A stretch of 64,000 nucleotides of DNA from Terriglobales bacterium (GTDB lineage: Bacteria; Acidobacteriota; Terriglobia; Terriglobales; Acidobacteriaceae), in NCBI GenBank assembly GCA_015654835.1, contig JAATGG010000241.1, forward strand, positions 1 to 64,000. The letters run 5' to 3'. The notes under the pieces are model-generated. The model saw nothing but the letters and a program-made list of their open reading frames with translations. It was not told where the DNA came from and did no database searches. Below, in pieces: positions 9,325-17,920 of this stretch; position 1 is the first letter of the stretch, and each line of letters begins with the position of its first letter. The translations under genes and the position numbers were made by a program.

Positions 9325-10382
9325 CTCAGGTCTGCATCAGCCGTATTGCAACGGCCACTCCTCCACATGACGTGCATGAGTCTTTTGCTGCCTACGTAAT
9401 AGGAAGCGTTAAGAACGACCGTACCCGCGCATTGTTGCGCCACATGGCTCAGCGCTCCGGAATCGACCATCGCTTCTCATTCGTTAAAGTGGATGGAGAA
9501 ACAGCGACGGGTTCGGTCGACGGACACACTCTCTTCGGTTCCGCGGGCTTTCCTGCTACGAGAGAGCGTATGGAGATTTTCGAGTTGTTTGCGCCGCGCC
9601 TTTTGCGATGCGCCTTGGACAAGCTGGCTCTGTCGGAAGACGAGCGGAAAGATATAGGACACGTGATCGTGACTTGCTGTACGGGCCTTTACGCGCCCGG
9701 TCTCGATTTTGCCGCAGTCGAACATTTACAGCTTGATCCAGGCACTGAACGCACAATGGTAGGCTTCATGGGCTGCTATGCCGCAATCAACGGGCTTAAA
9801 CTTGCAAGGCACATCGTGCGTTCCCAACCCGAACGCAGCGTTCTCATGATCAACCTCGAACTTTGTTCGCTCCATTTGCAGGAAACGGAAGAGATCGAGA
9901 AAATTTTGTCATTCCTGCTCTTCGGCGATGGCTGCGCCGCAAGCCTGATCCGCGCAGATAGTCATGGCATTGCACTCGACCGGTTCCGGGCTATCGAAGT
10001 ACCCAACACGCGCGATCTGATCCGCTGGCGTATTGGAGATGCGGGATTCGACATGGAGCTCTCCAGCAAGGTTCCAGGAGAACTGCGGAAGGCCTTGCGT
10101 GAATATGCCAGTGATCTGAATCCCAACGGCGACATCGAATTGTGGGCTGTGCATCCAGGCGGCCGCTCGATTCTCGATGCAGTCGGAGCAGGTCTTGAGT
10201 TGGAGCCGGAAAAACTGGCCGTTTCCCGCTCCATTCTGAAAAACTTTGGCAATATGAGTTCGGCCACCGTAATGTTTGTCATGGAACAGTTGATGCGCAC
10301 GGCTACTCCCGGCCAGCGCGGATGCGGCATATCGTTTGGGCCGGGATTGACAGCGGAAACCATGAGCTTCCATGTCGCCTAA
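9321..10382 (+). CDS. type III polyketide synthase
   Basis: 353 residues of the chalcone/stilbene synthase fold. The catalytic triad is complete: nucleophile Cys152 in GFMGCYAAINGL, His278 in LWAVHPGG and Asn311 in NFGNMSSATVMF. The family condenses malonyl-CoA units onto an acyl-CoA starter to give alkylresorcinols or alkylpyrones. The ATG at 9321 overlaps the preceding stop (ATGA); an upstream extension in the same frame lies inside the WecG-type gene and lacks family similarity. It is followed by a methyltransferase and a flavoprotein, the same functional order as the srsABC phenolic-lipid genes of Streptomyces griseus, although the methyltransferase family differs. The product is therefore probably a modified phenolic or pyrone lipid; the exact structure is not predictable. 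Confidence 0.93.
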   Translation: MTQVCISRIATATPPHDVHESFAAYVIGSVKNDRTRALLRHMAQRSGIDHRFSFVKVDGETATGSVDGHTLFGSAGFPATRERMEIFELFAPRLLRCALDKLALSEDERKDIGHVIVTCCTGLYAPGLDFAAVEHLQLDPGTERTMVGFMGCYAAINGLKLARHIVRSQPERSVLMINLELCSLHLQETEEIEKILSFLLFGDGCAASLIRADSHGIALDRFRAIEVPNTRDLIRWRIGDAGFDMELSSKVPGELRKALREYASDLNPNGDIELWAVHPGGRSILDAVGAGLELEPEKLAVSRSILKNFGNMSSATVMFVMEQLMRTATPGQRGCGISFGPGLTAETMSFHVA

Positions 10383-11142
10383 TTCCATCACCCATGAAGC
10401 AACCATGAAACAGGGCCCCTTGACTCTGGCCCGGTTCGACGTACGAGCTCATCTCACAGAGCTAATGGATGGGCCCTGCACATACGACGAGTTGCGTGCC
10501 TGCCTGCGCGACCTTGCCCAGGTGAACCAGTTCACGCGAGCCTACGCACCGACCATCCAGTGGCTGCGCCAGATGGCGCGGAAGAACGATAAAAAATCTC
10601 CCTTGCATGTTGTGGATGTGGGCTGTGGAGGCGGCGATATGCTCCGCCGCATCGAGCGATGGTCCGCGCATGAAGGGATTGAGATTCGACTTACCGGAGT
10701 GGATCTGAACCCACACGCAATTCGCGCCGCGCGTGAGTTCTCCCCCGTTGCCAGCCGCATTCGCTGGGTCGTGGGCGAAGCGGACTCACTGAACGCAAAG
10801 GATGGGGCAATCGATGTCGTCATCAGTTCCCTGTTTACGCACCATCTCAACGATGAGCAGATTCTGGAGTTTCTTCGCTGGATGGAGCAGACGGCGCGCA
10901 GAGGCTGGTTCGTCAACGATCTCTATCGCACTCGCTCCGCGTATATAGCTTTCAAGGCATTGGCGGCTGCGGTCCGTTGGCATCGTTTCATTCGCAACGA
11001 CGGTCCCATCTCGATTCGCCGTGCATTTTCTCCGGCCGACTGGCGGGACTACATCTGCAACGCCGGCCTTTCGCAGCAGCAGATTCGAATCGATGTACGA
11101 TGGCCGGCACGCATCTGTGTGTCACGGGTCAAACAGCCATGA
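10372..11142 (+). CDS. class I SAM-dependent methyltransferase of the polyketide cassette
   Basis: 256 residues. The SAM-binding motif I is HVVDVGCGGGDML near 78-90, followed by the acidic strand end LTGVDLNPHAI and a later LFTHHLNDEQ segment, typical of class I (UbiE-like) enzymes. It overlaps the polyketide synthase stop by 11 bases and in turn overlaps the flavoprotein start (ATGA), so the three proteins are probably made in equal amounts. Its likely job is O- or C-methylation of the polyketide synthase product. In-frame ATG codons at 10393 and 10405 are alternative starts that would remove the overlap. Confidence 0.87.
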   Translation: MSPNSITHEATMKQGPLTLARFDVRAHLTELMDGPCTYDELRACLRDLAQVNQFTRAYAPTIQWLRQMARKNDKKSPLHVVDVGCGGGDMLRRIERWSAHEGIEIRLTGVDLNPHAIRAAREFSPVASRIRWVVGEADSLNAKDGAIDVVISSLFTHHLNDEQILEFLRWMEQTARRGWFVNDLYRTRSAYIAFKALAAAVRWHRFIRNDGPISIRRAFSPADWRDYICNAGLSQQQIRIDVRWPARICVSRVKQP

Positions 11143-12311
11143 TTCTTTCCCTCAATCACGATGCACTGGTCATTGGCGGCGGAATTGCGGGATCTGCTCT
11201 CGCGATCCAATTGGCCGAAGCGGGCCGCCACTGCGTCGTCATCGAAAAGGCCAAGACCACCCAGCACAAAGTCTGTGGAGAGTTTCTCAGCCCTGAGACC
11301 CTTCCTCTTCTTCGACGCGCCGGTATTCATCCGGAAAATCTGGGCGCTCAAACCATTCACTCTCTGCGGATCGTTGCCCGGGAGATGCTGGCGGAGATTA
11401 CATTGCCTTCCAAGGCTCTTTCCCTGACGCGACGCACACTGGACGAAGCCCTGCTGGAACGCGCAAAGCAGGCAGGAGCAAACATTCTTCGCGGGTTCAC
11501 CGTCGAGCGACTGCTGCCTCCCGCGGATGAGGAATCTCGTGGCCTGTGGCGTGCAAAGATCACCAATGCGTCTCATATCTCAATGTATATTTCCGGAAGC
11601 GAAGCTTTTTTGGCCACCGGCAAACACGATCTGCGCGGGTGGCAGCGCCAGACGAATAGATCGCAGAACTCCCTGGTCGCTCTAAAAATGTATTTCAGGT
11701 TGTCGCCGGAGCAATCGGCACAGCTTGCGGGAAATGTGGAGTTGATTTTCTACCCCGGAGGTTACGCCGGACTGCAGCCGGTGGAAGGCAATGCAGCTAA
11801 CCTCTGCGCGCTGATCAGCCGTGAGAAGCTTCGCTCGATGGGGTCGCGATGGGATCGCCTTCTTGAATACATGCGCTTGCAATCGCCGCATCTTGAACGC
11901 CGGTTGACCGGAGCTGAGTCTCTACTCGGCCGGCCTCTGACGCTCTCTTCCATCCCCTACGGGTTCAGCGTCGAATCGTCATTCGGAACAGAATCGCCAT
12001 GGCGTTTGGGAGATCAGGCAGCAGTGATTCCTTCGCTTTGTGGAGACGGTATGGGAATCGCATTGCACACTGCCCGGCGCGCCGCAGAGCTTTACCTCAG
12101 GGGCAAAAGTGCTGCGGTGTTCCACGACGAGGTTCGCCATCAGTTCGGGCGGCGCCTTTATTTTTCCACTCTGCTCTCGCGCGCCATCGTTGCCATGCCG
12201 GCGCTCGCACACATAACACGAGTCTGGCCGTCGGCCTTGTCTGACATCTTCGCAGCCACTCGCGTACCGGGTGCCTCGATCCATACGGAAACTCTGGGAA
12301 TGCGCTGCTAA
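11139..12311 (+). CDS. FAD-dependent oxidoreductase (geranylgeranyl-reductase/hydroxylase type)
   Basis: 390 residues. The N-terminal dinucleotide-binding motif LVIGGGIAGSALA (about 9-21) and the later GDQAAVIPSLCGDGMGIALH, the second FAD-binding signature of the group, place it among p-hydroxybenzoate-hydroxylase-fold flavoproteins. A KVCGEFLSPE motif near residue 43 is typical of geranylgeranyl-reductase-like members found beside type III polyketide synthases. It probably hydroxylates or reduces the polyketide. The ATG overlaps the methyltransferase stop; an earlier start at 10977 lies inside that gene and is not supported. The next gene starts 49 bases later. Confidence 0.88.
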   Translation: MILSLNHDALVIGGGIAGSALAIQLAEAGRHCVVIEKAKTTQHKVCGEFLSPETLPLLRRAGIHPENLGAQTIHSLRIVAREMLAEITLPSKALSLTRRTLDEALLERAKQAGANILRGFTVERLLPPADEESRGLWRAKITNASHISMYISGSEAFLATGKHDLRGWQRQTNRSQNSLVALKMYFRLSPEQSAQLAGNVELIFYPGGYAGLQPVEGNAANLCALISREKLRSMGSRWDRLLEYMRLQSPHLERRLTGAESLLGRPLTLSSIPYGFSVESSFGTESPWRLGDQAAVIPSLCGDGMGIALHTARRAAELYLRGKSAAVFHDEVRHQFGRRLYFSTLLSRAIVAMPALAHITRVWPSALSDIFAATRVPGASIHTETLGMRC

Positions 12312-12360
12312 CTCTCAGGATCGGCCGTATAACCATCCAGTCAAAATTAGGAGAAACTAG

Positions 12361-12816
12361 ATGCTGCGTATTCGCATTTTGGTGGTCGCTCTTCTTCTTG
12401 CCCCAACGCTTGCCCTTGGAGCACCCTCATCCCCTCTGCTAGGTGACTGGAGCGAGCCTACCGGTTCGATCATTCGCATCGAGCAATGCCCCACCGGCAT
12501 CTGCCTGCGCATTGTCTCGTTGAGTTCAAAGGCTCCCTCTGAATTCGATCTGAACAACCCCGATCCGACGCAGCGCACCCGTGCGCTCTGCGACCTTGAA
12601 ATCGGCAAAGAATTCCGCCTTACCGACTCTTCCCGTGCCTCTGGTGGCGTACTATACGATCCAAAATCCGGCCACACCTATCGCGGACAAATGATGCTCG
12701 ACGGCGATGTATTGAAGCTCCGCGGCTATATCGGGACGCCCATCTTCGGCAAGACCGAAGTCTGGCAACGCAGCGCGGCAATACTCGCCCCCTGTGCAGC
12801 CAAACGCAACCACTGA
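12361..12816 (+). CDS. exported DUF2147 protein
   Basis: 151 residues with a clear signal peptide (LRIRILVVALLLAPTLALG) followed by a short beta-rich domain with the DUF2147 pattern: LLGDWSEPTGSIIRIEQC at the front, then GGVLYDPKSGHTYRGQMML and LKLRGYIGTPIFGKTEVW. Family members are small periplasmic proteins of unknown role; several lie beside transporters or envelope genes. A good TAGGAG site precedes the ATG. It follows the flavoprotein by 49 bp and may be the last gene of the upstream operon, because a putative operator (site B) lies just downstream of it. Confidence 0.85.
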   Translation: MLRIRILVVALLLAPTLALGAPSSPLLGDWSEPTGSIIRIEQCPTGICLRIVSLSSKAPSEFDLNNPDPTQRTRALCDLEIGKEFRLTDSSRASGGVLYDPKSGHTYRGQMMLDGDVLKLRGYIGTPIFGKTEVWQRSAAILAPCAAKRNH

Positions 12817-12845
12817 GACACACTTTTGTAGCCTCCGACAGAATC

Positions 12846-12874
12846 ATGACAATTGGCTGACTGAGACATGACAA
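12846..12874 (-). promoter_or_regulatory. Pho-box-like direct repeat, site B
   Basis: ATGACAA (TTGTCAT on the other strand) occurs at 12846 and again at 12868, 22 bp apart, with a weaker unit (CTGACTG) exactly midway at 12857, giving three units on an 11-bp period. It lies 130 bp before the cupredoxin start, almost the same distance as site A from its gene, though the repeats are in the opposite orientation. Confidence 0.5.
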
Positions 12875-13004
12875 CCCACCCTCCATAAGCCGTTAGTGTG
12901 GGCTGAGTGAAGCTCGTGGATTGAATCTCACGAACCGCGGCTGTCGAAATAGTTTCGTCCCGGCAGTTCGCCCCACATGCAACGCGATCACCCAAGGAGA
13001 TGAA

Positions 13005-13370
13005 ATGAAAAAGAAGGCCCTGCTGTTGACTATGTTTGTTGCGACTCTGATCATGCTTGCTTTGCCGACCGCGAAGACCTGGGGCGAAGACTCACCCCGG
13101 CGAATTGAGGTTACAGCCAAGAAGTTTTCATTCGATCCGGGAGAGATCACGCTCAAGAAAGGCCAGCCCGTGGTTCTCGTCCTCAAGAGTGTGGATGCCT
13201 CCCACGGCATCCGCTTCCGCGAACTGAATGTAGACGTGAAAGTGGGTGCGCACGACACCGCGGAGGTACGCTTCACTCCCGACAAGACCGGCGACTTTGT
13301 CGGCCACTGTTCAGTGTTTTGCGGCACGGGCCATGGCTCCATGGCATTGAAGCTGCACGTGGTGGACTAA
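13005..13370 (+). CDS. stand-alone CuA-type cupredoxin
   Basis: 121 residues: signal peptide to about residue 27, then a single cupredoxin domain of the cytochrome c oxidase subunit II type. All expected copper ligands are visible: His67 in ASHGIRF, then Cys102, Cys106, His110 and Met113 in GHCSVFCGTGHGSM. The glutamate that supplies a backbone ligand in subunit II is valine here, which need not matter. There is no membrane hairpin and no catalytic oxidase subunit nearby, so this is not an oxidase subunit in the usual sense but a soluble periplasmic electron carrier or copper protein. Start chosen at the ATG preceded by AAGGAGA. It overlaps the following cytochrome gene by one base. Confidence 0.87.
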   Translation: MKKKALLLTMFVATLIMLALPTAKTWGEDSPRRIEVTAKKFSFDPGEITLKKGQPVVLVLKSVDASHGIRFRELNVDVKVGAHDTAEVRFTPDKTGDFVGHCSVFCGTGHGSMALKLHVVD

Positions 13371-13843
13371 TGATTCGCCGCTACTTGGTGATGAGCACAG
13401 TCTTAGTTTCTGTCGGTCTGGCCGGTTGCAAGGCCACGCCCCCAGGAAAGTACGAATCCAGAGTGATGGCTTCTGCCAAGCATCACCTTCTCGTCGGCAA
13501 CAAGAAACAAAAGAACCCTCTCGCGGATAACCTGCAAACACGGGCAGACGGCAAGGGAGCATTCACGCATTATTGTGTCGCCTGTCATGGAATGGATGGA
13601 CAAAATACAGGCGTCCCATTTGCCGATCATATGTCGCCTCCCGTCCCCTCGCTGACATCTCCCGAGGTGCAGCAATATACCGACGGACAATTGAAGTGGG
13701 TTCTCGATAACGGCATCTGGCCCTCCGGCATGCCGGGCTCTAAAGGCATTCTCAGCGACGACGAACTCTGGTCGATCGTGGTTTACATGCGTCATCTTCC
13801 TCCTGCTGGCAGTCTGGGAGAACCGGATTTCTACAACCGCTAG
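13370..13843 (+). CDS. lipoprotein cytochrome c
   Basis: 157 residues. The N-terminus has a lipobox, VGLAGC, giving lipidation at Cys20. One haem motif, CVACH, is at 69-73. A methionine in SGMPGSKGILSDDELW is the likely distal ligand, and the sequence ends in the standard C-terminal cytochrome helix (WSIVVYMRHLP). The ATG overlaps the stop of the CuA protein (TAATG), so the two are coupled and probably pass electrons between them outside the inner membrane. Nothing here identifies the terminal acceptor. A longer frame starting at 13319 lies inside the previous gene and is rejected. Confidence 0.9.
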   Translation: MIRRYLVMSTVLVSVGLAGCKATPPGKYESRVMASAKHHLLVGNKKQKNPLADNLQTRADGKGAFTHYCVACHGMDGQNTGVPFADHMSPPVPSLTSPEVQQYTDGQLKWVLDNGIWPSGMPGSKGILSDDELWSIVVYMRHLPPAGSLGEPDFYNR

Positions 13844-13869
13844 GGACGTAAAGCAAGCGACAAGGACTC

Positions 13870-15180
13870 ATGAATTCAGCAATCGATTTTGCAAAGATCG
13901 CGAACCCCGAGGCGCAGGCCGGCTCGAACATGGCCTTTGCCGTGGGGTTCTTTTTCTCTGCGCGCGCGATTACCGTGCTTGTCGCAGCACAGTTTTTCGG
14001 GATGGAGGCACGCACCGGCGCTGCCTTGAACCTTGTGCTCAATTTTCTATTGCTGGTCGTCGTGATCTTTCATTCTATGGGCCCCGGAATGCAACCGGTC
14101 AAACCCGTCCTCCGGCTGCCGGCAGTGCGGTGGGTGCTCATCTACCTGCTGCTCTCCTGCTGCAGCCTTGCTTGGAGCGTCACCGTATCCCCGGCCTCCT
14201 CACTCTCTTATTGGAGCGGACTGGCTTCTGACGTCGCAATCGTGATTCTGCTGCTCTGTGGCAATCCATCTCCGGGTATACCGCAATCGCTAATGAAGGG
14301 CTTCATCTGGAGCACTTGCCTGCTTTCCCTGGTCGCCTGGCTCATGCCCGCACAGACGGATCTACGGCTAGGCGATCCCGACTACTTCAATACCAATCAA
14401 ATCGCCAACCTCTGCGCATTTGCCATCTTGTTCGCGCAATATTTGACGCGGCGCAACGACGGCAAATGGGGAATCGTCATCCTTTTTCTAGTTGTCACGA
14501 TGGTACGCAGTCTGAGCAAGACGACTCTCGCTGCTTTTTTCCTGAGCGAAATATTTTTGGTAGTTCGGGATCAGGCAATCAGCCGGAAACAGAAGATGGC
14601 GCTCGCCGCAGGTACGGTCGTTCTCGCGCTGGCTTTTTGGGGCCTTTTCGAAGCCTACTATGACGTGTACACCACGGCCGGCAATCAGGCCGAAACACTC
14701 ACGGGACGCACGGCCATCTGGGCGTATTGCTTCGACGCAGGCCTCGAAAAACCGTGGCTCGGCAATGGCTTCGACTCCATGTGGAAGGTCGTTCCCCCGT
14801 TTGGCAGCGAACAGTTCGAAGCCCGGCACGCCGAAAATGAGCTGCTGCAACAATTCTATGCTTATGGTTCTGTTGGAGTTGCACTTCTTTTTTGTCTCTA
14901 TGGCAGCCTCTGGTGGTGTATTCGAAAGCTTAACAACCGTTCCGAGAGGCTAATTTTGCTCACCTTGCTGCTTTATGTGCTGATTCGCGGCCTGGCCGAG
15001 GCGGAACCCTTTGACCTGCTGTTGCCGTTATGGGTAGTCACTCTGGTTGCCGTCCTCGTCGCCCGGGGCACGTCGAGGGCGGAGGAACCGGTGGCCATCA
15101 CGTCTACCGCCGCCGAGTTCGGCTTCTCCCAGGGTCCCGAACGGTCCTTGGACCCACAATCTCCCGGCATTTGCTACTGA
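13870..15180 (+). CDS. O-antigen ligase / Wzy-type polymerase membrane protein
   Basis: 436 residues with about ten to twelve membrane segments. Features of the Wzy_C/O-antigen ligase superfamily are present: a large periplasmic loop holding TGRTAIWAYCFDAGLEKPWLG... (arginine in the TGRT motif) and the HAENELLQQFYAYG motif with the family histidine. Such proteins polymerise lipid-linked repeat units or ligate polymer to acceptor. Being the only such gene in the window, it is the candidate polymerase for the exopolysaccharide made by the upstream genes, even though it sits in an operon with redox proteins. A Wzx flippase was not found. Confidence 0.85.
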   Translation: MNSAIDFAKIANPEAQAGSNMAFAVGFFFSARAITVLVAAQFFGMEARTGAALNLVLNFLLLVVVIFHSMGPGMQPVKPVLRLPAVRWVLIYLLLSCCSLAWSVTVSPASSLSYWSGLASDVAIVILLLCGNPSPGIPQSLMKGFIWSTCLLSLVAWLMPAQTDLRLGDPDYFNTNQIANLCAFAILFAQYLTRRNDGKWGIVILFLVVTMVRSLSKTTLAAFFLSEIFLVVRDQAISRKQKMALAAGTVVLALAFWGLFEAYYDVYTTAGNQAETLTGRTAIWAYCFDAGLEKPWLGNGFDSMWKVVPPFGSEQFEARHAENELLQQFYAYGSVGVALLFCLYGSLWWCIRKLNNRSERLILLTLLLYVLIRGLAEAEPFDLLLPLWVVTLVAVLVARGTSRAEEPVAITSTAAEFGFSQGPERSLDPQSPGICY

Positions 15181-15224
15181 AGGGCGGACAATGCAGACCG
15201 AGCATCCTTTGAGTCCCTCTGGAA

Positions 15225-15266
15225 TATGTCATTGGATTGTAAATTCTGAATTGTCACGGCTTGTAC
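15225..15266 (+). promoter_or_regulatory. Pho-box-like repeats, site C
   Basis: TATGTCA at 15225 and ATTGTAA at 15236 are 11 bp apart; a second pair, ATTGTCA at 15250 and CTTGTAC at 15260, is 10 bp apart and out of phase with the first. The cluster ends 52 bp before the response regulator gene, suggesting autoregulation. Confidence 0.45.
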
Positions 15267-15318
15267 ATAGCCCTCAGATCCATCATCATCAATAGATAGA
15301 CTTGGAGGTCCCCCATCC

Positions 15319-16056
15319 ATGGTTGAGGACATCGACTTGACGGAAGAGATTCAAGGTGACGCAGGACCGGCTCCAAACCTTGGCACCATTCTCGTGATAG
15401 AGGATGATCCGCGGATGCAGAAGGTGCTCCGCAGGATCTTTACCGAGCAGCACTACACCGTGGCTGTCGCCGGAGATGGCAAGACAGGGCTGGATCTGTT
15501 TCGCAGCGAGCGGCCCCTTGCCGTCGTACTCGATCTGGTCCTCCCCAATATCTCAGGCCGGGAGCTGTGCCAGACCTTCAAAGGCATATCGTCGGAAACC
15601 TCCGTCATTGTCCTGAGCGCAATCTCTGAGGTCGTCGATAAGGTGCTACTCCTCGAATTGGGTGCGGACGACTATGTGACCAAACCCTTCAGCCCGCGCG
15701 AGTTGACTGCGCGCGTACAGGCGGCGATCCGCAGACAGCGCAAAGTGCTGTCCCCTGCCGTACATCGATTTGGGGAATGCGAGATCGATTTCAAGCGAAT
15801 GACTGTTTGGCGCAGCGGCAACCCGGTCGTCCTCACGGCTCACGAATTCAAGCTCCTGAAGTTCTTTATCGAAAATTCAGAGCACGTCCTGACGCGGGAT
15901 GTCCTGCTCAATGAAGTGTGGGGCTACAACTTCTACCCGACCACACGGACTGTGGATAACCAGATTTTGAAGCTGCGGCAGAAACTCGAAACAGATCCCG
16001 CCAATCCAAAGCATCTGCTCACAATCTATGGCGCAGGATACAAATTTGTCCCGTGA
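15319..16056 (+). CDS. OmpR/PhoB-family response regulator
   Basis: 245 residues. The receiver domain (about 24-140) has the acidic pair IEDD, the phospho-acceptor Asp72 in VVLDLVLP and the conserved Lys in VTKPFSP. The C-terminal winged helix (about 148-245) has FKLLKFFIENSEHVLTR and the recognition region RTVDNQILKLRQKL, close in pattern to PhoB (RTVDVHIRRLRKAL, recalled from memory). OmpR/PhoB proteins bind direct repeats at 11-bp spacing, which is what sites A-I show. The gene overlaps the sensor kinase by 29 bases. About twenty extra N-terminal residues precede the receiver; no better start is visible. Confidence 0.93.
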   Translation: MVEDIDLTEEIQGDAGPAPNLGTILVIEDDPRMQKVLRRIFTEQHYTVAVAGDGKTGLDLFRSERPLAVVLDLVLPNISGRELCQTFKGISSETSVIVLSAISEVVDKVLLLELGADDYVTKPFSPRELTARVQAAIRRQRKVLSPAVHRFGECEIDFKRMTVWRSGNPVVLTAHEFKLLKFFIENSEHVLTRDVLLNEVWGYNFYPTTRTVDNQILKLRQKLETDPANPKHLLTIYGAGYKFVP

Positions 16057-17920
16057 AACTCCGTACGATGGGCCCCAGGGAAACGTGCCCGAACTGAGCA
16101 GTGCCGGCCGTCAGCGCAAGCAGGGTATCCGGACCCATGTGCTGCTTGTTCTGGTCATGGCGCTGGTTACGATGATCGTGACCGGTGTCTCCCTTTTTCT
16201 GGTTCGCAACCAACTTCGTCGCGAAGTAACCGATCATCTTTCTGAGGATCTCAATCGCTCGGTTACCGGTTTTGAAGATATGGAAGCCGAACGCCTCGCT
16301 GCACTGGACAGGGAGAATGCCCTGCTCGCCGATCTGCCGACGCTGAAGGCGTTAATGACGAGCGGCGATGACATCACCATTCAGGATGAAGCAGTCGAAT
16401 TCTGGGAAATCAGCGGAGACGACCTGTTCGCTCTGGCAGACCCCCGCGGTCGAATCGTGGCAGCCTACACAAAAGGCAGTTCCACTCCCGCCGCTCTCGA
16501 CCAGGAGTTGCAAACCCTGCTCGCTTCGCCGCAGCGTCACTATTTGATCGACGGTCGGTCGTTGTATGCGTGTTCCCTGAGGCCCCTTTACTTCGGCAGC
16601 GAAGAACATGGCACTTTGCTCGGCTATGTTATCAGCGGCACTTCGATTGAGCGCACGGTACGGCAGATCGGCCAGCCCAACGGGCTTGAGGCGGCATTCC
16701 TGAGCGATGGAAAGATTGTAGCCAGCACCCTCTCTCCCGCCACACAGGCGAGTCTGGCGGCGCAGGCTTTTTCCTCCGGAGGGCCGCGGACGCCGACAGC
16801 CGTCACTCTCGGCAAGAGCCGTTTTTTGGCCGCAACAGAAGACCTCTCTCATACTGCAACTGCGCCGCTGCACTTGATTGTGCTCAAGTCGTTCGAACCG
16901 GTCGAGCAGTCGATCAGCCACATTGACCGCATGGTTTTAAGCGTCGGCGCGTTTGCCCTGTTCTCTGGATCGATCCTGATGATGCTCTTGGGGGGCATTC
17001 TCACGCGTCCTCTCGAAGAACTCTCCATGACCGTAAGAGCCTTTGGCGAAGGCAATCGAAATTACCGAATCCCAAAACATGGAACGCGGGAAGTCCGTCA
17101 ATTGAGCGAAGCCTTCTCCGCAATGCGAGATGAGATTCAGCAGGCAAACCGTGCCGTGCTCGAAGCCGAGCGCTTGGCCACAATCGGACGCATGGCAAGC
17201 TCCATATCGCATGATTTCCGACACTACCTTGCCGCCATCTACGCGAATGCGGAATTCCTGGCATCGAGCAGGCTGTCGGCCAAAGAAAGTGCAGAAATCT
17301 TCGCGGATATCCGCACCGCCGTGCTCGGAACCACCGAGATGATCGAGTCGCTCCTCATCTTCAGCAGGACGGGCACCAGCATAAAAAAGGCTCCCGAACT
17401 CATGACCACCGTCTTGGAGAAAGCTCTTGCGACAATGCGGGCCCACCCGGACGCCAGGAACGTGGACATCGTGGCTCAGTATCCGGAGCCCGCAGAAACC
17501 GCCATTATTATGGATGGCAAACAGATCGAACGGGCCATCTTCAACCTGCTCCTCAATGCTTGCCAAACTCTACGGGCTCAAGGAATTGAACCCAAAGTTT
17601 CGATCACCCTTGAGGCACAGGAACAGTTTATGATTGTAAATGTCATCGACAACGGTGTCGGCGTCCCCGGCAATATTCGGAATAGTCTCTTTCAGCCATT
17701 TGTAAGTGAAGGTAAACAGAAGGGCACGGGCCTCGGTCTCACTCTCGTTCACTGTATCGCGACCGACCACGGAGGAGAGGCGCTTCTGCTGAGCAGCCGT
17801 CCGGGCGAAACGATCTTTCAGATGAAAGTGGCGAGACTTTGGCCAGGGCAAGATGCCCCTCCCGTATCGGATTCTGAACATCACGATCAGGTGTTGTCGC
17901 ATGGAAACGTTCCGATCTAG
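16028..17920 (+). CDS. membrane sensor histidine kinase
   Basis: 630 residues. A membrane segment near 38-58, a large extracytoplasmic region of about 230 residues resembling a double-Cache sensor, a second membrane segment near 300-320 and a HAMP linker come first. The dimerisation/phosphoacceptor domain has His395 in SSISHDFRHYLAAI. The ATPase domain has an N box (ERAIFNLLLNACQ), G1 (VIDNGVGVP) and G2 (GTGLGLTLVH). It pairs with the response regulator it overlaps. The ligand is unknown; the sensor lacks the PAS arrangement of PhoR, so phosphate sensing should not be assumed. It overlaps the next gene by 20 bases, so sensing and the porin are co-expressed. Confidence 0.92.
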   Translation: MAQDTNLSRETPYDGPQGNVPELSSAGRQRKQGIRTHVLLVLVMALVTMIVTGVSLFLVRNQLRREVTDHLSEDLNRSVTGFEDMEAERLAALDRENALLADLPTLKALMTSGDDITIQDEAVEFWEISGDDLFALADPRGRIVAAYTKGSSTPAALDQELQTLLASPQRHYLIDGRSLYACSLRPLYFGSEEHGTLLGYVISGTSIERTVRQIGQPNGLEAAFLSDGKIVASTLSPATQASLAAQAFSSGGPRTPTAVTLGKSRFLAATEDLSHTATAPLHLIVLKSFEPVEQSISHIDRMVLSVGAFALFSGSILMMLLGGILTRPLEELSMTVRAFGEGNRNYRIPKHGTREVRQLSEAFSAMRDEIQQANRAVLEAERLATIGRMASSISHDFRHYLAAIYANAEFLASSRLSAKESAEIFADIRTAVLGTTEMIESLLIFSRTGTSIKKAPELMTTVLEKALATMRAHPDARNVDIVAQYPEPAETAIIMDGKQIERAIFNLLLNACQTLRAQGIEPKVSITLEAQEQFMIVNVIDNGVGVPGNIRNSLFQPFVSEGKQKGTGLGLTLVHCIATDHGGEALLLSSRPGETIFQMKVARLWPGQDAPPVSDSEHHDQVLSHGNVPI

